Shown one piece after another: positions 35,686 to 43,818 of a stretch of DNA of 64,000 bases. The notes beneath the pieces were generated by a model. It did no database searches. It worked only from the letters and a program-made list of their open reading frames with translations, and was not told the DNA's origin. Made by a program: the position numbers and the translations under genes. How positions within the stretch are numbered: position 1 is the first letter of the stretch; every line of letters begins with the position of its first letter. The DNA lies in contig CAZDOY010000013.1 in the NCBI GenBank assembly GCA_964507185.1, positions 11,547 to 75,546 of the forward strand, written 5' to 3'. Source of the DNA: CAVRTJ01 sp964507185. GTDB lineage: Bacteria > Acidobacteriota > UBA4820 > DSQY01.

Positions 35686-38213
35686 TGCCCAGGATTAAAG
35701 GGATTCGACTCACGGTTCTCTTCTTCACCGCGGGGATCGTGGTGGGTATCTCCTTCGGTCTGTTCCTCACTCGGAATATACCGGAAGTGGACAGTCTGCA
35801 GTTCACAACCCCCCATCTGATGACCAGGATCTACAGCAGGGACGGCCAGGTTCTGCAGGAATACGGCGCCGAAAAGCGCACCATGGTCCAATATGCGGAC
35901 GTTTCCCCGAACTTCTTCCACGCGCTCATAGCCGTCGAAGACGCGGATTTTTACCACCATCACGGCGTGTCCATAAAGGGCGCCCTGCGGGCGCTCGTCA
36001 AGGACCTCCTCCACCTCTCGGCCAGGCAGGGCGGCAGTACCCTGACGCAACAGCTCGCCCGCCAGTATTTTCTGACGCCCGAAAAGACCATATCCAGGAA
36101 GATCAAAGAGATGATCCTGGCGGTCAACATAGAGAGCCACTACACGAAGAGCCAGATCCTACAGATGTACGCCAACAAGGTCTGCTTCGGGAAGGGATAC
36201 TACGGCATAGAGGCCAGCTCGCGCTACTACTTCGGGAAGCCGGCCAAGGACCTGACCATCCCCGAGGCCGCAGTCCTCGCCGGCGTCATCCAGCGCCCGA
36301 GCTACTATTCGCCGAGCAACCACCCCGACCACGCCCTCGCGCGCAGAAACCTGGTCCTCAGCAGGATGTGGAAGACGGGCTACATTACCCGCAATCAATA
36401 CGAAAAGTTCCGGAAGGAACCGCTAGGCCTCTACACGGGCTCGACGGAAGAGCAGGGTCTCGCCGCCTACGTCACAGAGCGTATCAGAATGTACCTCGAA
36501 GACAAGTACGGAGAGGAAGCCCTCTACCAGGGAGGGCTCCAGGTCTACACCACTATAGACGCGCACCTGCAGGCGCTGGCGACGAAGGCGGTCCGCGACG
36601 GCCTGGACGCCTACAGCCGCCGGAGGCGCTACAAGGGGCCCGAGAGGGGCCCGAAGGCCCCCCGCGAGTACACGCGTGATGACTTTACCGCCGGCGAGCG
36701 TTACTGGGCCACGGTCCGGTCCGTCGGACGCGACCGCATCGAGGCGTCCATGGGCAAGGCCGACGTGACCCTGACGCCCAAAGACTGGGACTGGATCTCG
36801 AGACTGAACGTGGAGCGCACGTTCCGCCCCGGCGACAGGATCCTCCTGCTCGTCACCCAGGTTTCTCCAACCCTCGAATGCCAGCTCGACCAGGAACCCC
36901 TTGCCCAGGCCGCTCTCGTGGCCATGGATCCGCATACTGGAGAAGTTCTTGCTCTGGTAGGCGGATACGATTTCGCGACCTCGATGTACAACCGCGCCGT
37001 CCAGGCAAGGAGGCAAACGGGGTCTGCGATCAAGCCGATCGTCTATGCCGCCGCCCTCTCGGCGGGTAAAACGCTCGCCAGCACGGTCGTCGACACCCCT
37101 ACACTCTTCCTAACAGGCAGGGAGAACGCGGACAAAGTCTGCGACGAGGGCTACATCCCCAGGGATTTCGACAGGGAGTACTTCGGTCTCATCACCTACC
37201 GGACGGCGCTTGCGCACTCGATCAACATCGCGGCGGTCAAGGTTCTCAACGAGACAGGCTATTCTAGGGTCATAAACCTCGCCCACCAGCTGCACATAAC
37301 GAGCGATCTCCAGCCCTATCCGTCCATGGCCCTCGGGGCATTCGGCATCAGCCTGTGGGAACTCACGGGGGCGTATACGGCCTTCGACAACGGCGGCATC
37401 TACGTGGAGCCCCGCTACATGAACCGCATAGCCGACAGGAACGGCAAAACCCTCCAGCAGTTCCGCTCCGAATCCCGGCAGGTGCTGGATCCGCGCATCG
37501 CCTTCCTCATGACCCAGGCCATGGAGAGCGTCGTCAGGGAAGGCACCGCGGCCAGCGCCGCGGACCTGAAGGGGCACTTCGCAGGCAAAACGGGAACCAC
37601 GGACAAGTACACCGATTCATGGTTTATGGGCTACAACCCGGCCATACTGTGCGGTGTGTGGGCGGGAAAGGACGACCACACGCCCCTCGGAAACCTCGAA
37701 ACGGGAGCCCGCGTGGCCCTGCCCATCTGGAGGGAGTTCATGGAGCCCGCCACGGCGTCGACCCGGGATATGGACTGGCCGGAGCCGAAAGGCGTCACAC
37801 AGGCCCTCATCGACGCCAAAACAGGCAAGCGCGCCGGCGTGGATTCTCCATGCACCGACGTTAAACCCGAGTTCTTTATTGACGGGACGGAACCGTCGGC
37901 GTTCTGCTCTCAGGTGGACCATTTCCGGCTTCAACTCCCGCATTTCCTGCAGACCTACCCCATCACCCCAGATCTCAGGCTGGTCATACCCGCAGCCGAC
38001 CTGAACGCTTGGGCCGCGCAGTATCCCGGCGTCGTGAGCTGGCCGGGCGGCGACCGGTTGATCGTATCCTGGGCCGGTAGTACATTTCCTGTGAAGGTGG
38101 AGATCGCACCGCCCCGCGAGGGCCCGGTGCCGCAGGCGGTCATGCCGGGTCTCCCCCATGAAGGAGATGTGGTCTGTGGCGCCCGCACGGTATACGTCAA
38201 CGAAAAACGATAA
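35685..38213 (+). CDS. Class A penicillin-binding protein (PBP1A-type)
   Basis: 842 residues, bifunctional peptidoglycan polymerase and transpeptidase in the inner membrane. One N-terminal TM helix ('LTVLFFTAGIVVGISFGLFL'). The glycosyltransferase (GT51) domain has its catalytic Glu in 'AVEDADFYHHHGVS', then 'GGSTLTQQLARQYFL' and 'EAAVLAGVIQRPSYYSP'. The transpeptidase has SxxK at Ser447 ('TGSAIKPIVYAA'), SxN in 'ALAHSINIAAVK', and KTG in 'FAGKTGTTDKY'. An OB-like insert lies between them. The last ~130 residues form an extra C-terminal domain with a Cys pair. Follows the cNMP gene; overlaps the next gene by up to 56 nt. Confidence 0.95.
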   Translation: MPRIKGIRLTVLFFTAGIVVGISFGLFLTRNIPEVDSLQFTTPHLMTRIYSRDGQVLQEYGAEKRTMVQYADVSPNFFHALIAVEDADFYHHHGVSIKGALRALVKDLLHLSARQGGSTLTQQLARQYFLTPEKTISRKIKEMILAVNIESHYTKSQILQMYANKVCFGKGYYGIEASSRYYFGKPAKDLTIPEAAVLAGVIQRPSYYSPSNHPDHALARRNLVLSRMWKTGYITRNQYEKFRKEPLGLYTGSTEEQGLAAYVTERIRMYLEDKYGEEALYQGGLQVYTTIDAHLQALATKAVRDGLDAYSRRRRYKGPERGPKAPREYTRDDFTAGERYWATVRSVGRDRIEASMGKADVTLTPKDWDWISRLNVERTFRPGDRILLLVTQVSPTLECQLDQEPLAQAALVAMDPHTGEVLALVGGYDFATSMYNRAVQARRQTGSAIKPIVYAAALSAGKTLASTVVDTPTLFLTGRENADKVCDEGYIPRDFDREYFGLITYRTALAHSINIAAVKVLNETGYSRVINLAHQLHITSDLQPYPSMALGAFGISLWELTGAYTAFDNGGIYVEPRYMNRIADRNGKTLQQFRSESRQVLDPRIAFLMTQAMESVVREGTAASAADLKGHFAGKTGTTDKYTDSWFMGYNPAILCGVWAGKDDHTPLGNLETGARVALPIWREFMEPATASTRDMDWPEPKGVTQALIDAKTGKRAGVDSPCTDVKPEFFIDGTEPSAFCSQVDHFRLQLPHFLQTYPITPDLRLVIPAADLNAWAAQYPGVVSWPGGDRLIVSWAGSTFPVKVEIAPPREGPVPQAVMPGLPHEGDVVCGARTVYVNEKR

Positions 38214-39231
38214 CACGCTGTCCGATGCTGTCCTGTGGCACTCCGTCGAAGACGACAAGGTAGTCTGCGACCTGTGCGCGCACAGGTGCACCATCCTGCC
38301 CGGGAAGGCGGGCATATGCAAGGTCCGGCTGAATGACGGCGGCATTCTGAAGACTTGCGTGCACAACCTTCTCATCGCGGCACACTCCGACCCGATCGAA
38401 AAGAAGCCTCTCTTCCATTTCCTGCCCGGCACCATCTCCTTTTCCATCGCCACCGTCGGGTGCAACTTCCGTTGCCGCTTCTGCCAGAACTGGCAGATCA
38501 GCCAGCACGCCAGGGAACATGAAGGCGTCTCTGGCGATCGGACCGCCCCGGAGCTTGTCGTCAAGGCGGCCCTGGAATCGGGCGCCGCCTCGATTTCGTA
38601 CACGTACACCGAACCGACGATCTTCTTTGAAACATGCGAGGCGGTGGGCCTCCTGGCCCGGCAGGCCGGCATGAAGAACGTCTTCGTTTCCAACGGATAC
38701 TTGACCCCGGAAGCCGTCGAACGGGCCCGTCCCTTCCTCGACGGCGTCAACGTCGATCTCAAGGGCTTCGACGACGGACGCTACAGGCGCGTCTGTGGAG
38801 CAACGCTGAACGGGGTCCTGACGGGCATTGACGCCATCCTGAAGGCGGGCATCTGGCTGGAGGTCACGACGCTCGTCGTTCCGGGCGTAAACGACTCGGA
38901 TGCAGAACTCACGGCCATCGCCCGGCACATAGCCGGCCTGAAGCGGTCCATCCCCTGGCACATCAGCAGGTTCCACCCCGACTACAAGATGGACGACGGT
39001 GCCCCGACCTCAATCGAGACTCTCGTGCGCGCAGCGGAGATCGGCCGCGCCGAAGGCCTCGAATTCGTTTATCTGGGAAACGTCCCCGGACACGATACCG
39101 AAAACACATACTGCCCGAAATGTGCGACAATGATCTTCGAGCGTTACGGCTTCAGGCTCACAAGGCACGAACTGGACGTGGACCGTTGCCCGAACTGCCG
39201 AACGCCGATACCGGGCGTGTTTACAACCTGA
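38158..39231 (+). CDS. amrS: AmmeMemoRadiSam-system radical SAM enzyme (AmrS-type)
   Basis: 357 residues from the first ATG. Radical SAM motif 'CNFRCRFCQNW' (CxxxCxxC). Upstream 'VCDLCAHRCTILPGKAGICK' and downstream 'CPKCATMIFERYGF' plus 'CPNCRTPIPG' give additional metal sites, the pattern of the AmrS/PflA-like group. The AMMECR1 and Memo partners that name the system are not adjacent in this window. Function is unknown across the family. The start is uncertain: ATGs at 38158 and 38167, or a GTG at 38176 that has AAGGAG at the best distance. All overlap the PBP gene. Confidence 0.85.
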   Translation: MKEMWSVAPARYTSTKNDNTLSDAVLWHSVEDDKVVCDLCAHRCTILPGKAGICKVRLNDGGILKTCVHNLLIAAHSDPIEKKPLFHFLPGTISFSIATVGCNFRCRFCQNWQISQHAREHEGVSGDRTAPELVVKAALESGAASISYTYTEPTIFFETCEAVGLLARQAGMKNVFVSNGYLTPEAVERARPFLDGVNVDLKGFDDGRYRRVCGATLNGVLTGIDAILKAGIWLEVTTLVVPGVNDSDAELTAIARHIAGLKRSIPWHISRFHPDYKMDDGAPTSIETLVRAAEIGRAEGLEFVYLGNVPGHDTENTYCPKCATMIFERYGFRLTRHELDVDRCPNCRTPIPGVFTT

Positions 39232-39244
39232 AGGAGAAAACAGC

Positions 39245-39661
39245 ATGGCTTTTTCCGCAAACAGGCAAGAAGGCGATCCGCTCTCGGACATCAACGTCAC
39301 GCCCCTCGTGGACGTGATGCTCGTTTTGCTTGTTATCTTCATGATCACGACGCCGCTCTTCGAGCGAGGTATCGACGTGAACCTGCCACAGACGGTGACC
39401 ACCAACATCAGCGGCGCCGAACGGGTTATCCTGACCATCCCGAAGGACAAGAATTACGTCTATTTCAACAGCCAGCCGGTCAACCGCAAGCTCATGAAGA
39501 ACTACCTCCGGCAGATATTTAAGAACCGGCCGGACAAGACCGTGTACCTCTTCGCGGACAAAAACGTCCCGTACGGAGAGGTCCTCGGCGTAATGGACGA
39601 GGTCAAGCAGGCGGGCATAGATACCGTCGGACTTGCCACGGAACCACCGGCGAAACAATAG
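39245..39661 (+). CDS. ExbD/TolR family biopolymer transport protein
   Basis: 138 residues. One N-terminal TM helix ('PLVDVMLVLLVIFMITTPLF') carries the functional Asp that conducts protons; 'SDINVTPLVDVMLVLLVIFM' is the family signature. The periplasmic part ends 'YGEVLGVMDEVKQAGI.TVGL', the usual peptidoglycan-binding fold. It works with an ExbB/TolQ channel, but no ExbB/TolQ gene is in the window. GGAG precedes the ATG. A 7 bp hairpin (GCCTGCG/CGCAGGC) follows the stop codon directly. Confidence 0.93.
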   Translation: MAFSANRQEGDPLSDINVTPLVDVMLVLLVIFMITTPLFERGIDVNLPQTVTTNISGAERVILTIPKDKNYVYFNSQPVNRKLMKNYLRQIFKNRPDKTVYLFADKNVPYGEVLGVMDEVKQAGIDTVGLATEPPAKQ

Positions 39662-39681
39662 CCTGCGCGTTTTCGCAGGCG
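39662..39681 (+). promoter_or_regulatory. Hairpin between exbD-like and tonB-like genes
   Basis: GCCTGCG, a 6 nt loop, CGCAGGC, directly after the stop codon. There is no T run, so it is more likely an mRNA processing or partial attenuation site than a full terminator. Confidence 0.35.
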
Positions 39682-39802
39682 GGGGGATCGACTCGGCACC
39701 GCGCCCCTCACCTCTGGTGACGGCTTTGGAGGATCGAAAGCCGACTGCTTCAGGGGCCAGTCGGCCCCGCGAGAACGGCAACCATAGCGAGGCGCACGTG
39801 CC

Positions 39803-40513
39803 ATGACTTTGCATATGCACCCCCTTCAAGCCAAACCGGACAACTTCCTGCCCGTGGCCCTGATCGTTTCGGTGGTCCTCCACCTTGCCGGATTTGCCCT
39901 CATCGTCATGCATCCCGCATTGAGCCAAGGTCCCATCTTCAAAGAACCGATGAAGGTCAAACTCATCGACCTCCCCGCCGGGCGGGGTGGAGTCACCGAA
40001 GGCAGACCGGGCAGAACGGCGCGCGAAGCGCCGCCCAAGCTCGTCCAGCCTCCGCCTCAAAAAAAACCGAAAACGACCCTGCCGGGCAAGGTCACCCCCC
40101 CGCCAAAGGAAGGTCCCTCTCCCGTGAAGACGGACCACGCCGGCAAGGCGGCCGGCCTTGGACACGCTGGAGCCGCGGGTCTCGGCGGAAAAGGGAACGG
40201 CGTCATCCTTGACGAGCCGTCCTTTCAGTACGCCTGGTATAAGGCACGCCTCGAGGACCTGCTTAAATCTAACTGGAAAAAGCCAGTTCTTAACAACTCG
40301 AAAACCGTAAGCGCGTCCGTGCACTTCACGATCAGCTCAACCGGCGCCGCGCTCAACGTCACCCTCGTGAATTCCTCCGGCATCGGATCCTTCGATCAGT
40401 CCGTCCTGCGAGCGGTCTACAACTCGTCTCCCTTCCCCAGGTTCCCGCCCCAGTACAAATCGCCCGACCTCGGCGTCATGTACACCTTCGAACTCCTCCC
40501 GGAGAAGAAGTGA
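39803..40513 (+). CDS. TonB/TolA-like energy transducer
   Basis: 236 residues. One N-terminal TM helix ('LPVALIVSVVLHLAGFALIV', with the Ser and His seen in TonB), a Pro/Lys-rich periplasmic spacer (about 60-130, 'PPPQKKPKTTLPGKVTPPPK'), and a C-terminal TonB/TolA domain ('KTVSASVHFTISSTGAALNV', 'SFDQSVLRAVYNSSPFPRFP'). It carries proton-motive energy from an ExbBD/TolQR motor to the outer membrane. A Gly/Ala patch at ~136-152 is unusual. ExbD is upstream by 141 nt; no outer-membrane receptor or TolB/Pal gene follows. Confidence 0.88.
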   Translation: MTLHMHPLQAKPDNFLPVALIVSVVLHLAGFALIVMHPALSQGPIFKEPMKVKLIDLPAGRGGVTEGRPGRTAREAPPKLVQPPPQKKPKTTLPGKVTPPPKEGPSPVKTDHAGKAAGLGHAGAAGLGGKGNGVILDEPSFQYAWYKARLEDLLKSNWKKPVLNNSKTVSASVHFTISSTGAALNVTLVNSSGIGSFDQSVLRAVYNSSPFPRFPPQYKSPDLGVMYTFELLPEKK

Positions 40514-40579
40514 CTGTGCGCCCGGCGGCACGGTGATCGAGTCGCGGCCGACCCTTCGAAGGCCTCCCATCTGCCGCAG

Positions 40580-40625
40580 TTAAATCCGCATTCCCAAATC
40601 CCAATTCCCAATTTTCAAATTTCCC
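40580..40625. repeat. Short intergenic repeat, copy C
   Basis: The AT-rich stretch TTAAATCC...CCCAATTCCCAATTTTC shares a 16 nt identical core, AAATCCCAATTCCCAA, with the reverse complement of 45700-45742. It stands out from the GC-rich surroundings. Confidence 0.6.
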
Positions 40626-40641
40626 CCCTTACTCCCCCGGA

Positions 40642-40671
40642 TTGCGTCCAGCAGCCCTTCTCGGCTATCAT
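40642..40671 (+). promoter_or_regulatory. Possible promoter of the first amino-acid permease gene
   Basis: TTGCGT (40642-40647), 18 bp spacer, TATCAT (40666-40671). The ATG at 40678 begins only 6 nt after the -10 box and has no Shine-Dalgarno site, so the mRNA could be leaderless. Confidence 0.45.
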
Positions 40672-40677
40672 TTCGCC

Positions 40678-42165
40678 ATGCCTTCTATCAAGAGGCTCTT
40701 TCGGACAAAGAACCTGGACCGCATCATGGAGGAAGCCGAAAAGGCGCCCGACAAGCTCAAGCGGGTCCTGGGCCCGGTCGACCTCATGGTTCTCGGCGTC
40801 GGCGCAATCATAGGCGCGGGCATATTCGCGCTCGTCGGGACGGCCGCCGCGGGCGACGCCAGCCGCCTCGGGGCGGGACCCGCCCTGGTGCTGTCCTTCC
40901 TCCTGACAGGGATAGCCTGCGCGTTCTGCGGCCTCTGCTACGCCGAGTTCGCGAGCATGGTGCCCATCTCGGGAAGCGCCTATACGTACGCCTATGCAAC
41001 GCTCGGCGAACTCATCGCGTGGATCATCGGCTGGGACCTCATTCTTGAGTACGCGGTGGGCAACGTGGCCGTGGCCGTTTCCTGGTCCGGCTATTTCAGG
41101 CAACTCCTTCTGGGATTCGGCATCGACCTTCCCAGGTGGATCTGCACCGATCTCAGAACAGCCCTGCACACGCCCTCCATTCTTCATTCGGCCCCCCACG
41201 TCTTCGGCATCCCCATCATCTTCAACCTGCCCGCCTTCGGCATCGTGGCCGCCATCACGGTCCTCCTCGTGGTGGGCATCAAGGAGAGTGCGCACTTCAC
41301 CGCCATCATGGTGGGCATAAAGCTACTCGTCCTGGGCTTCTTCGTCTTCGTGGGGCTCCACTACGTGAAACCGGCCAACTGGCATCCCTTCGCCCCGAAC
41401 GGCTGGGCCGGCATCCAGGCGGGAGCCGCCATCATCTTCTTTGCCTACATCGGCTTCGACGCCGTCTCGACGGCGGCGGAAGAATGCCGCAAGCCGTCCC
41501 GCGACATGCCCATAGGCATCCTGGGCTCGCTCGCCATCTGCACGGTCATCTACATCGTCGTGGCGGCCGTCCTGACGGGCATGGTCCCATGGAATCACCT
41601 CAACACGGCCGAGCCCCTTTCCGTGGCCATGCGCGTCGTCAACATGAACTGGGCCGCAGGCATCGTGGCCTTCGGCTCGGTCGTGGCCCACACGGCTGTT
41701 CTCCTGGTGTTTCAGCTCGGTCAGCCGAGGATCTTCTTCTCCATGGCCCGCGACGGACTGCTTCCCCGCTCCTTCGCCAAGGTCCATCCGCGTTTTAAAA
41801 CGCCCTACGTCACGACCATTCTCACGGGACTGTTCGTCGCGTTCGCCTCGGCCATCGCGAGCCTTGACGAGATGGCGGACCTCTGCAACATCGGTACGCT
41901 CACGGCGTTCATCCTGGTCTGCGCCGGCGTCATCGTGCTCCACTACAGGGAGCCCCTGAGGCCGCGACCCTTCAAGACGCCTTTCGTTCCCGTTCTGCCG
42001 GCGCTGGGCATCATCGCGTGTCTCTACCTCATGACGGGATTGCCATGGGAGGCGTGGGTCCGGTTCGGCATATGGCTTCTCGTGGGATTGGCCATCTACC
42101 GCGCCTACGGCTACGCCCGGAGCCGCCTGAACCGCTACGAGCGCGAACCGCTGGACGCCCGTTGA
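40678..42165 (+). CDS. APC-family amino acid permease
   Basis: 495 residues, about 12 transmembrane helices. The N-terminal 'LGPVDLMVLGVGAIIGAGIF' with the GIF motif is the substrate-site start of APC transporters. 'FFAYIGFDAVSTAAEECRKP' and 'DMPIGILGSLAICTVIYIVV' match the cationic amino acid transporter (CAT/YfnA) subgroup. C-terminal helices carry 'FVPVLPALGIIACLYLMTGL'. Probably imports or exchanges amino acids; the substrate cannot be assigned. Convergent with the MFS gene (11 nt gap). Confidence 0.92.
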   Translation: MPSIKRLFRTKNLDRIMEEAEKAPDKLKRVLGPVDLMVLGVGAIIGAGIFALVGTAAAGDASRLGAGPALVLSFLLTGIACAFCGLCYAEFASMVPISGSAYTYAYATLGELIAWIIGWDLILEYAVGNVAVAVSWSGYFRQLLLGFGIDLPRWICTDLRTALHTPSILHSAPHVFGIPIIFNLPAFGIVAAITVLLVVGIKESAHFTAIMVGIKLLVLGFFVFVGLHYVKPANWHPFAPNGWAGIQAGAAIIFFAYIGFDAVSTAAEECRKPSRDMPIGILGSLAICTVIYIVVAAVLTGMVPWNHLNTAEPLSVAMRVVNMNWAAGIVAFGSVVAHTAVLLVFQLGQPRIFFSMARDGLLPRSFAKVHPRFKTPYVTTILTGLFVAFASAIASLDEMADLCNIGTLTAFILVCAGVIVLHYREPLRPRPFKTPFVPVLPALGIIACLYLMTGLPWEAWVRFGIWLLVGLAIYRAYGYARSRLNRYEREPLDAR

Positions 42166-42176
42166 CCCTACTCGAT

Positions 42177-43607
42177 TCACCGTCCCGCCGCACGACCTCC
42201 GGGAAGACGTCCGGTCCTTACCAGCGAGGACAGCGCAGCCAGCACGGCGGCAGCGGCCCCGGCGCTGAAGGATGCCCGGAGTCCATCAAGGAAGGCCCGG
42301 GCGTCCGCTCCCGTGAGCCTGTCCATCTGGAGCACGGCGCGCGGCGTCACGGCGTATAGGACAGCGCCCCCCAGCGCTATGCCCAGAACCATGCCCACGT
42401 TCCTGACGGTGGCGACCAGGCTCGAGGCGATCCCCAGGTGCTCGACGGGCGCGTTGCCCATGACTGCGCTGTTGTTGGGCGACTGGAAGATCCCGGCGCC
42501 CACGCCGAAGAGCGCAAGCCTCCATCCCACGTGCCACGGCTGGGCCGACGCGGGAAGAGCGGCCATCATGAAGAGGGCTAGCGCGGAAATGGAGGCGCCC
42601 ACGAAGGCGGGAAGGCTCGTCCCCACCCTGTCCGAAATAGCCCCCGAGAACGGCGCGACGCACAAGACCGCCAGCGGAAAGGCCGTCATGACCACACCGA
42701 CTTCGCTCGGCCCTTCGTGCAACACCCGCTGGAGATAGAAGGGCACGAGGAAGACGACCACGAACTGCGCGATGAAATTGAGCAGGGACGCGAGGCACGC
42801 AAAGCTGAAGGTACGGCTCCTGAAAATCCGAAAATCCAGCATGGGAAGGCGCGCGCGCCGCTCCTCCAGGACGAAAAGCGTACCGGCCAGCACGGCGGCG
42901 GCGAACATGGCCGCAACCAGACGGGTCGCCCCGTCCGACTGGAGGCGATTCACGAACAGGAGGGCCGAAAAAAGAGCCACGAATCCCAGGGCCGACCCCC
43001 GCAGGTCCATCTTTCCCGGGCGGCCCTCGACGCCGGGCAGCACCTTCCAGGACCACGCGAACGCGAGGAGGCCTATCGGCACGTTGATGAGAAATGCCGA
43101 ACGCCACCCCAGCCAGGCGGCCATGAAGCCGCCGAGCGACGGTCCGACGGCCAGCCCCACCGAGATGCTGATCGCGTAGATCCCCAGCGCCTTCCCCCGC
43201 TCCCGCGCAGGGAATGCGACCGTAATGAGCGCAAACGGCATGGCCATCATCATGGCCGCGGCGAAGCCCTGCACCGCCCTGAACAGGATGAGCATGTGGA
43301 TTGTCGGCGACAGAGCGCACAGCGCGGAGGACGCCACGAAGCACACGAGCCCGGCGGCGAACACCTTCTTGTACCCGAGGATGTCCCCGAGCCTGCCGTA
43401 GGTCAGCAGGAGGCTGCTGATGGTCAGGAGGTAGATCATGGGGACCCACTGGGCCGTCGAGAAACTGGCGCCGAACGATTCTGTAATGGTCGGGAGAATC
43501 ACGTTGACGATGCTGCCGTCTATGGGCCCGAGGATGCTCCCGGACATAACCGCAGCCAGCACCAGGTAGCGCCTGCCATAGCCTTCGGTCCCGCGGCTCT
43601 CCGTCAT
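42177..43607 (-). CDS. MFS transporter, DHA2 (EmrB/QacA) type
   Basis: 476 residues from the ATG at 43607, 14 predicted TM helices. 'GPIDGSIVNVILPTITESFG' with motif D-like TM1, 'QWVPMIYLLTISSLLLTYGR' and motif A 'GRLGDILGYKKVF', and motif C 'GLAVGPSLGGFMAAWLGWRS' identify the drug:H+ antiporter family. Likely exports toxic compounds. Many starts exist; the first Met of 'MTESRGTEG' is used. Convergent with one permease and divergent from the other; a TATACT box lies upstream near 43640. Confidence 0.9.
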   Translation of the reverse strand: MTESRGTEGYGRRYLVLAAVMSGSILGPIDGSIVNVILPTITESFGASFSTAQWVPMIYLLTISSLLLTYGRLGDILGYKKVFAAGLVCFVASSALCALSPTIHMLILFRAVQGFAAAMMMAMPFALITVAFPARERGKALGIYAISISVGLAVGPSLGGFMAAWLGWRSAFLINVPIGLLAFAWSWKVLPGVEGRPGKMDLRGSALGFVALFSALLFVNRLQSDGATRLVAAMFAAAVLAGTLFVLEERRARLPMLDFRIFRSRTFSFACLASLLNFIAQFVVVFLVPFYLQRVLHEGPSEVGVVMTAFPLAVLCVAPFSGAISDRVGTSLPAFVGASISALALFMMAALPASAQPWHVGWRLALFGVGAGIFQSPNNSAVMGNAPVEHLGIASSLVATVRNVGMVLGIALGGAVLYAVTPRAVLQMDRLTGADARAFLDGLRASFSAGAAAAVLAALSSLVRTGRLPGGRAAGR

Positions 43608-43732
43608 AACCCCCTCGCTTGCGCGCACCGTCTCCGAACTATGCTCTCAGTATAGGCCTCCCCGGACGGCCGCACCACGCAGGATCCGGCCACGACGCAG
43701 GCAAAGGACGCACAGTCCGTCGCCGGCCCGCA

Positions 43733-43761
43733 TTGAAATACCGAAACGAAACCGGTACACT
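43733..43761 (+). promoter_or_regulatory. Promoter of the second permease gene
   Basis: TTGAAA (43733-43738), 17 bp spacer, TACACT (43756-43761), giving a ~50 nt leader before the GTG at 43819. Confidence 0.6.
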
Positions 43762-43818
43762 CAGTCCCATAAACGGCAGCAGAGTTCGGACTGGGACAGA
43801 GGCAGCGGGGATCGAACG

